NCBI RefSeq assembly: GCF_003096595.1
Contig: NZ_QEKO01000003.1
Span: 124,001-188,000 of the forward strand
Length of the DNA: 64,000 bases
DNA from: Pusillimonas noertemannii
GTDB taxonomy: Bacteria; Pseudomonadota; Gammaproteobacteria; Burkholderiales; Burkholderiaceae_B
Direction: 5' to 3'
Both the position numbers and the translations under genes were made by a program. How positions within the stretch are numbered: the first letter of the stretch is position 1; the number at the start of each line of letters is the position of its first letter. The notes under the pieces were generated by a model that saw nothing but the letters and a program-made list of their open reading frames with translations, had not been told where the DNA came from and did not search any database. This document shows, piece by piece, positions 63,309 to 64,000 of this stretch.

Positions 63309-64000
63309 CTATGCGTCCTTTTGGTGGGTGAACTGTGGCAACAATGCATTTGCCGGAAGACTGGGGTCGACTACTTTCTGGGCAGACTCACGACCCGCAA
63401 CAGGCAGCCCGGCAGGGTCTAGAAGGCCGATCTGTACCAGGACAGACGCCTGGTCCCAGTAGATATGCTCGTGCATAAGCTTGTCGCCCTTGAACGTGAT
63501 GATGCCGACCAGGGGTACTTCGACGTAACGTCCTGTGGGGGGTATGCCCGGCAGCATCCATTCAACCTCGCGGTCGTGGGTAAAGCACATAATGCCTTCG
63601 TTCACGACGCGATCGACACCCACCGTTCTCGAAATGGGGATCGTATGCATGTCGGCGGGGTTATTGGGTATGAAGTGGTCGCGATAGAAGCGATGGAGCT
63701 CGATCTGGCCGTAGCCGCCGATCAGGGTGGGAACATGATTGACGTAAGGCTCGGGAACCATGGTCGCCATGGTCGCGTCGGCGTCACGCGTGACGAACTC
63801 GCAGGCTCGGTGCGCTTCCCAAAGCGCGTTCAAGTCATACCAGGGCCCCAAAACTTTCCGTAGAACGCCCAGGCTGCGGCTATACGCCATTCCTGCCGCG
63901 GGCGCGTCGTAGACGGCTCGCTGGGTGTCTGCAAAGCCGTGGTCGACACCGTCATAGACGTGTACGCGGGCTTCGCGGTTTGAGGACAAGGCCTCGACAA
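63309..64000 (-). CDS. Dienelactone hydrolase / SnoaL-like fusion (C-terminal part, cut by window end)
   Basis: The frame is open to the window edge, so the start is outside. The first ~50 visible residues (ARVHVYDGVDHGFADTQRAVYDAPAAGMAYSRSL) are the C-terminal end of a dienelactone-hydrolase domain, with the catalytic His in DHGF. From about LNALWEAHRACEFVTRDADATMATMVPEPYVNHVP the sequence is a SnoaL/NTF2-like domain ending with LMHEHIYWDQASVLVQIGLLDP. Such fusions are known in Burkholderiales. It is the first visible gene of the minus-strand operon with the hydrolase-fold protein and the TRAP transporter. Confidence 0.75.
   Translation of the reverse strand, partial: VEALSSNREARVHVYDGVDHGFADTQRAVYDAPAAGMAYSRSLGVLRKVLGPWYDLNALWEAHRACEFVTRDADATMATMVPEPYVNHVPTLIGGYGQIELHRFYRDHFIPNNPADMHTIPISRTVGVDRVVNEGIMCFTHDREVEWMLPGIPPTGRYVEVPLVGIITFKGDKLMHEHIYWDQASVLVQIGLLDPAGLPVAGRESAQKVVDPSLPANALLPQFTHQKDA

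Overview
The window is GC-rich, densely coding DNA. Its codon use, its many orphan periplasmic binding proteins and its Rieske-oxygenase-rich accessory content suggest a soil or water betaproteobacterium of the order Burkholderiales, most like the Alcaligenaceae (Bordetella, Achromobacter, Pusillimonas type). This is inferred from gene content, since there is no rRNA here. Almost the whole window is catabolic and transport DNA for aromatic and N-heterocyclic compounds. Housekeeping genes are few: tRNA-Pro(TGG), tRNA-Arg(TCT), an outer-membrane phospholipase and an LTA-synthase-like sulfatase.

Layout. 0-4.6 kb: a minus-strand group of a phthalate-type Rieske oxygenase between two Fe3+-type binding proteins, an SDR, and a divergent LysR regulator. 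4.65-12.1 kb: tRNA-Pro with a strong terminator, then a cluster that is visibly less GC-rich. It encodes a GST, a two-component flavin monooxygenase, an extradiol dioxygenase, an MFS carrier, an aldolase-like protein without zinc ligands, and a MarR regulator. It is headed by two 16-bp palindromes. 12.3-17.0 kb: an NMT1-type ABC importer, a salicylate-hydroxylase-like flavoprotein and a TetR regulator. 17.1-19.6 kb: LTA-synthase-like protein and a NicR-like MarR protein. 19.9-24.7 kb: a branched-chain-type ABC transporter with a fused LivH-LivM permease. 24.98-32.1 kb: nicotinate hydroxylation genes. These are nicC, nicA, an unusual molybdenum-domain/triheme cytochrome fusion, and a divergent intact molybdenum subunit. 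32.1-35.4 kb: pldA, tRNA-Arg, a toxin-antitoxin pair and a secreted-type nuclease.

35.4-41.3 kb: a LuxR-like sensor protein without an HTH, an orphan binding protein, an HpaR-like MarR regulator, two VanA-like oxygenases and a complete LuxR regulator. A shared ~36-bp operator-like repeat lies in front of both transcription units. 41.3-57 kb: two polysaccharide-deacetylase/imidase-like enzymes divergent from a full three-component Rieske system (oxygenase, ferredoxin, reductase). An amidase, a MarR regulator, a Dpp-type ABC transporter, a further Rieske oxygenase, an SDR and a LysR regulator follow. 57-64 kb: a minus-strand array holding a dienelactone-hydrolase/SnoaL fusion (cut by the window end), an alpha/beta-hydrolase-fold protein without Ser and His catalytic residues, TRAP DctQ and DctM, a benzoate-dioxygenase-type alpha/beta oxygenase, and a third LivK-type binding protein.

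How they may work together. There are six Rieske terminal oxygenase alpha genes but only one ferredoxin/reductase set. There are three LivK-type binding proteins but only one Liv permease/ATPase core. This suggests shared electron supply and shared uptake. The best candidate for an undescribed system is 42.2-55.9 kb. There, hydrolases of cyclic-imide/amide type, a hydrolytic amidase and an oligopeptide-type importer surround two phthalate-type oxygenases, which points to an N-containing aromatic or heterocyclic substrate. No CRISPR array, phage or intact insertion sequence was seen.
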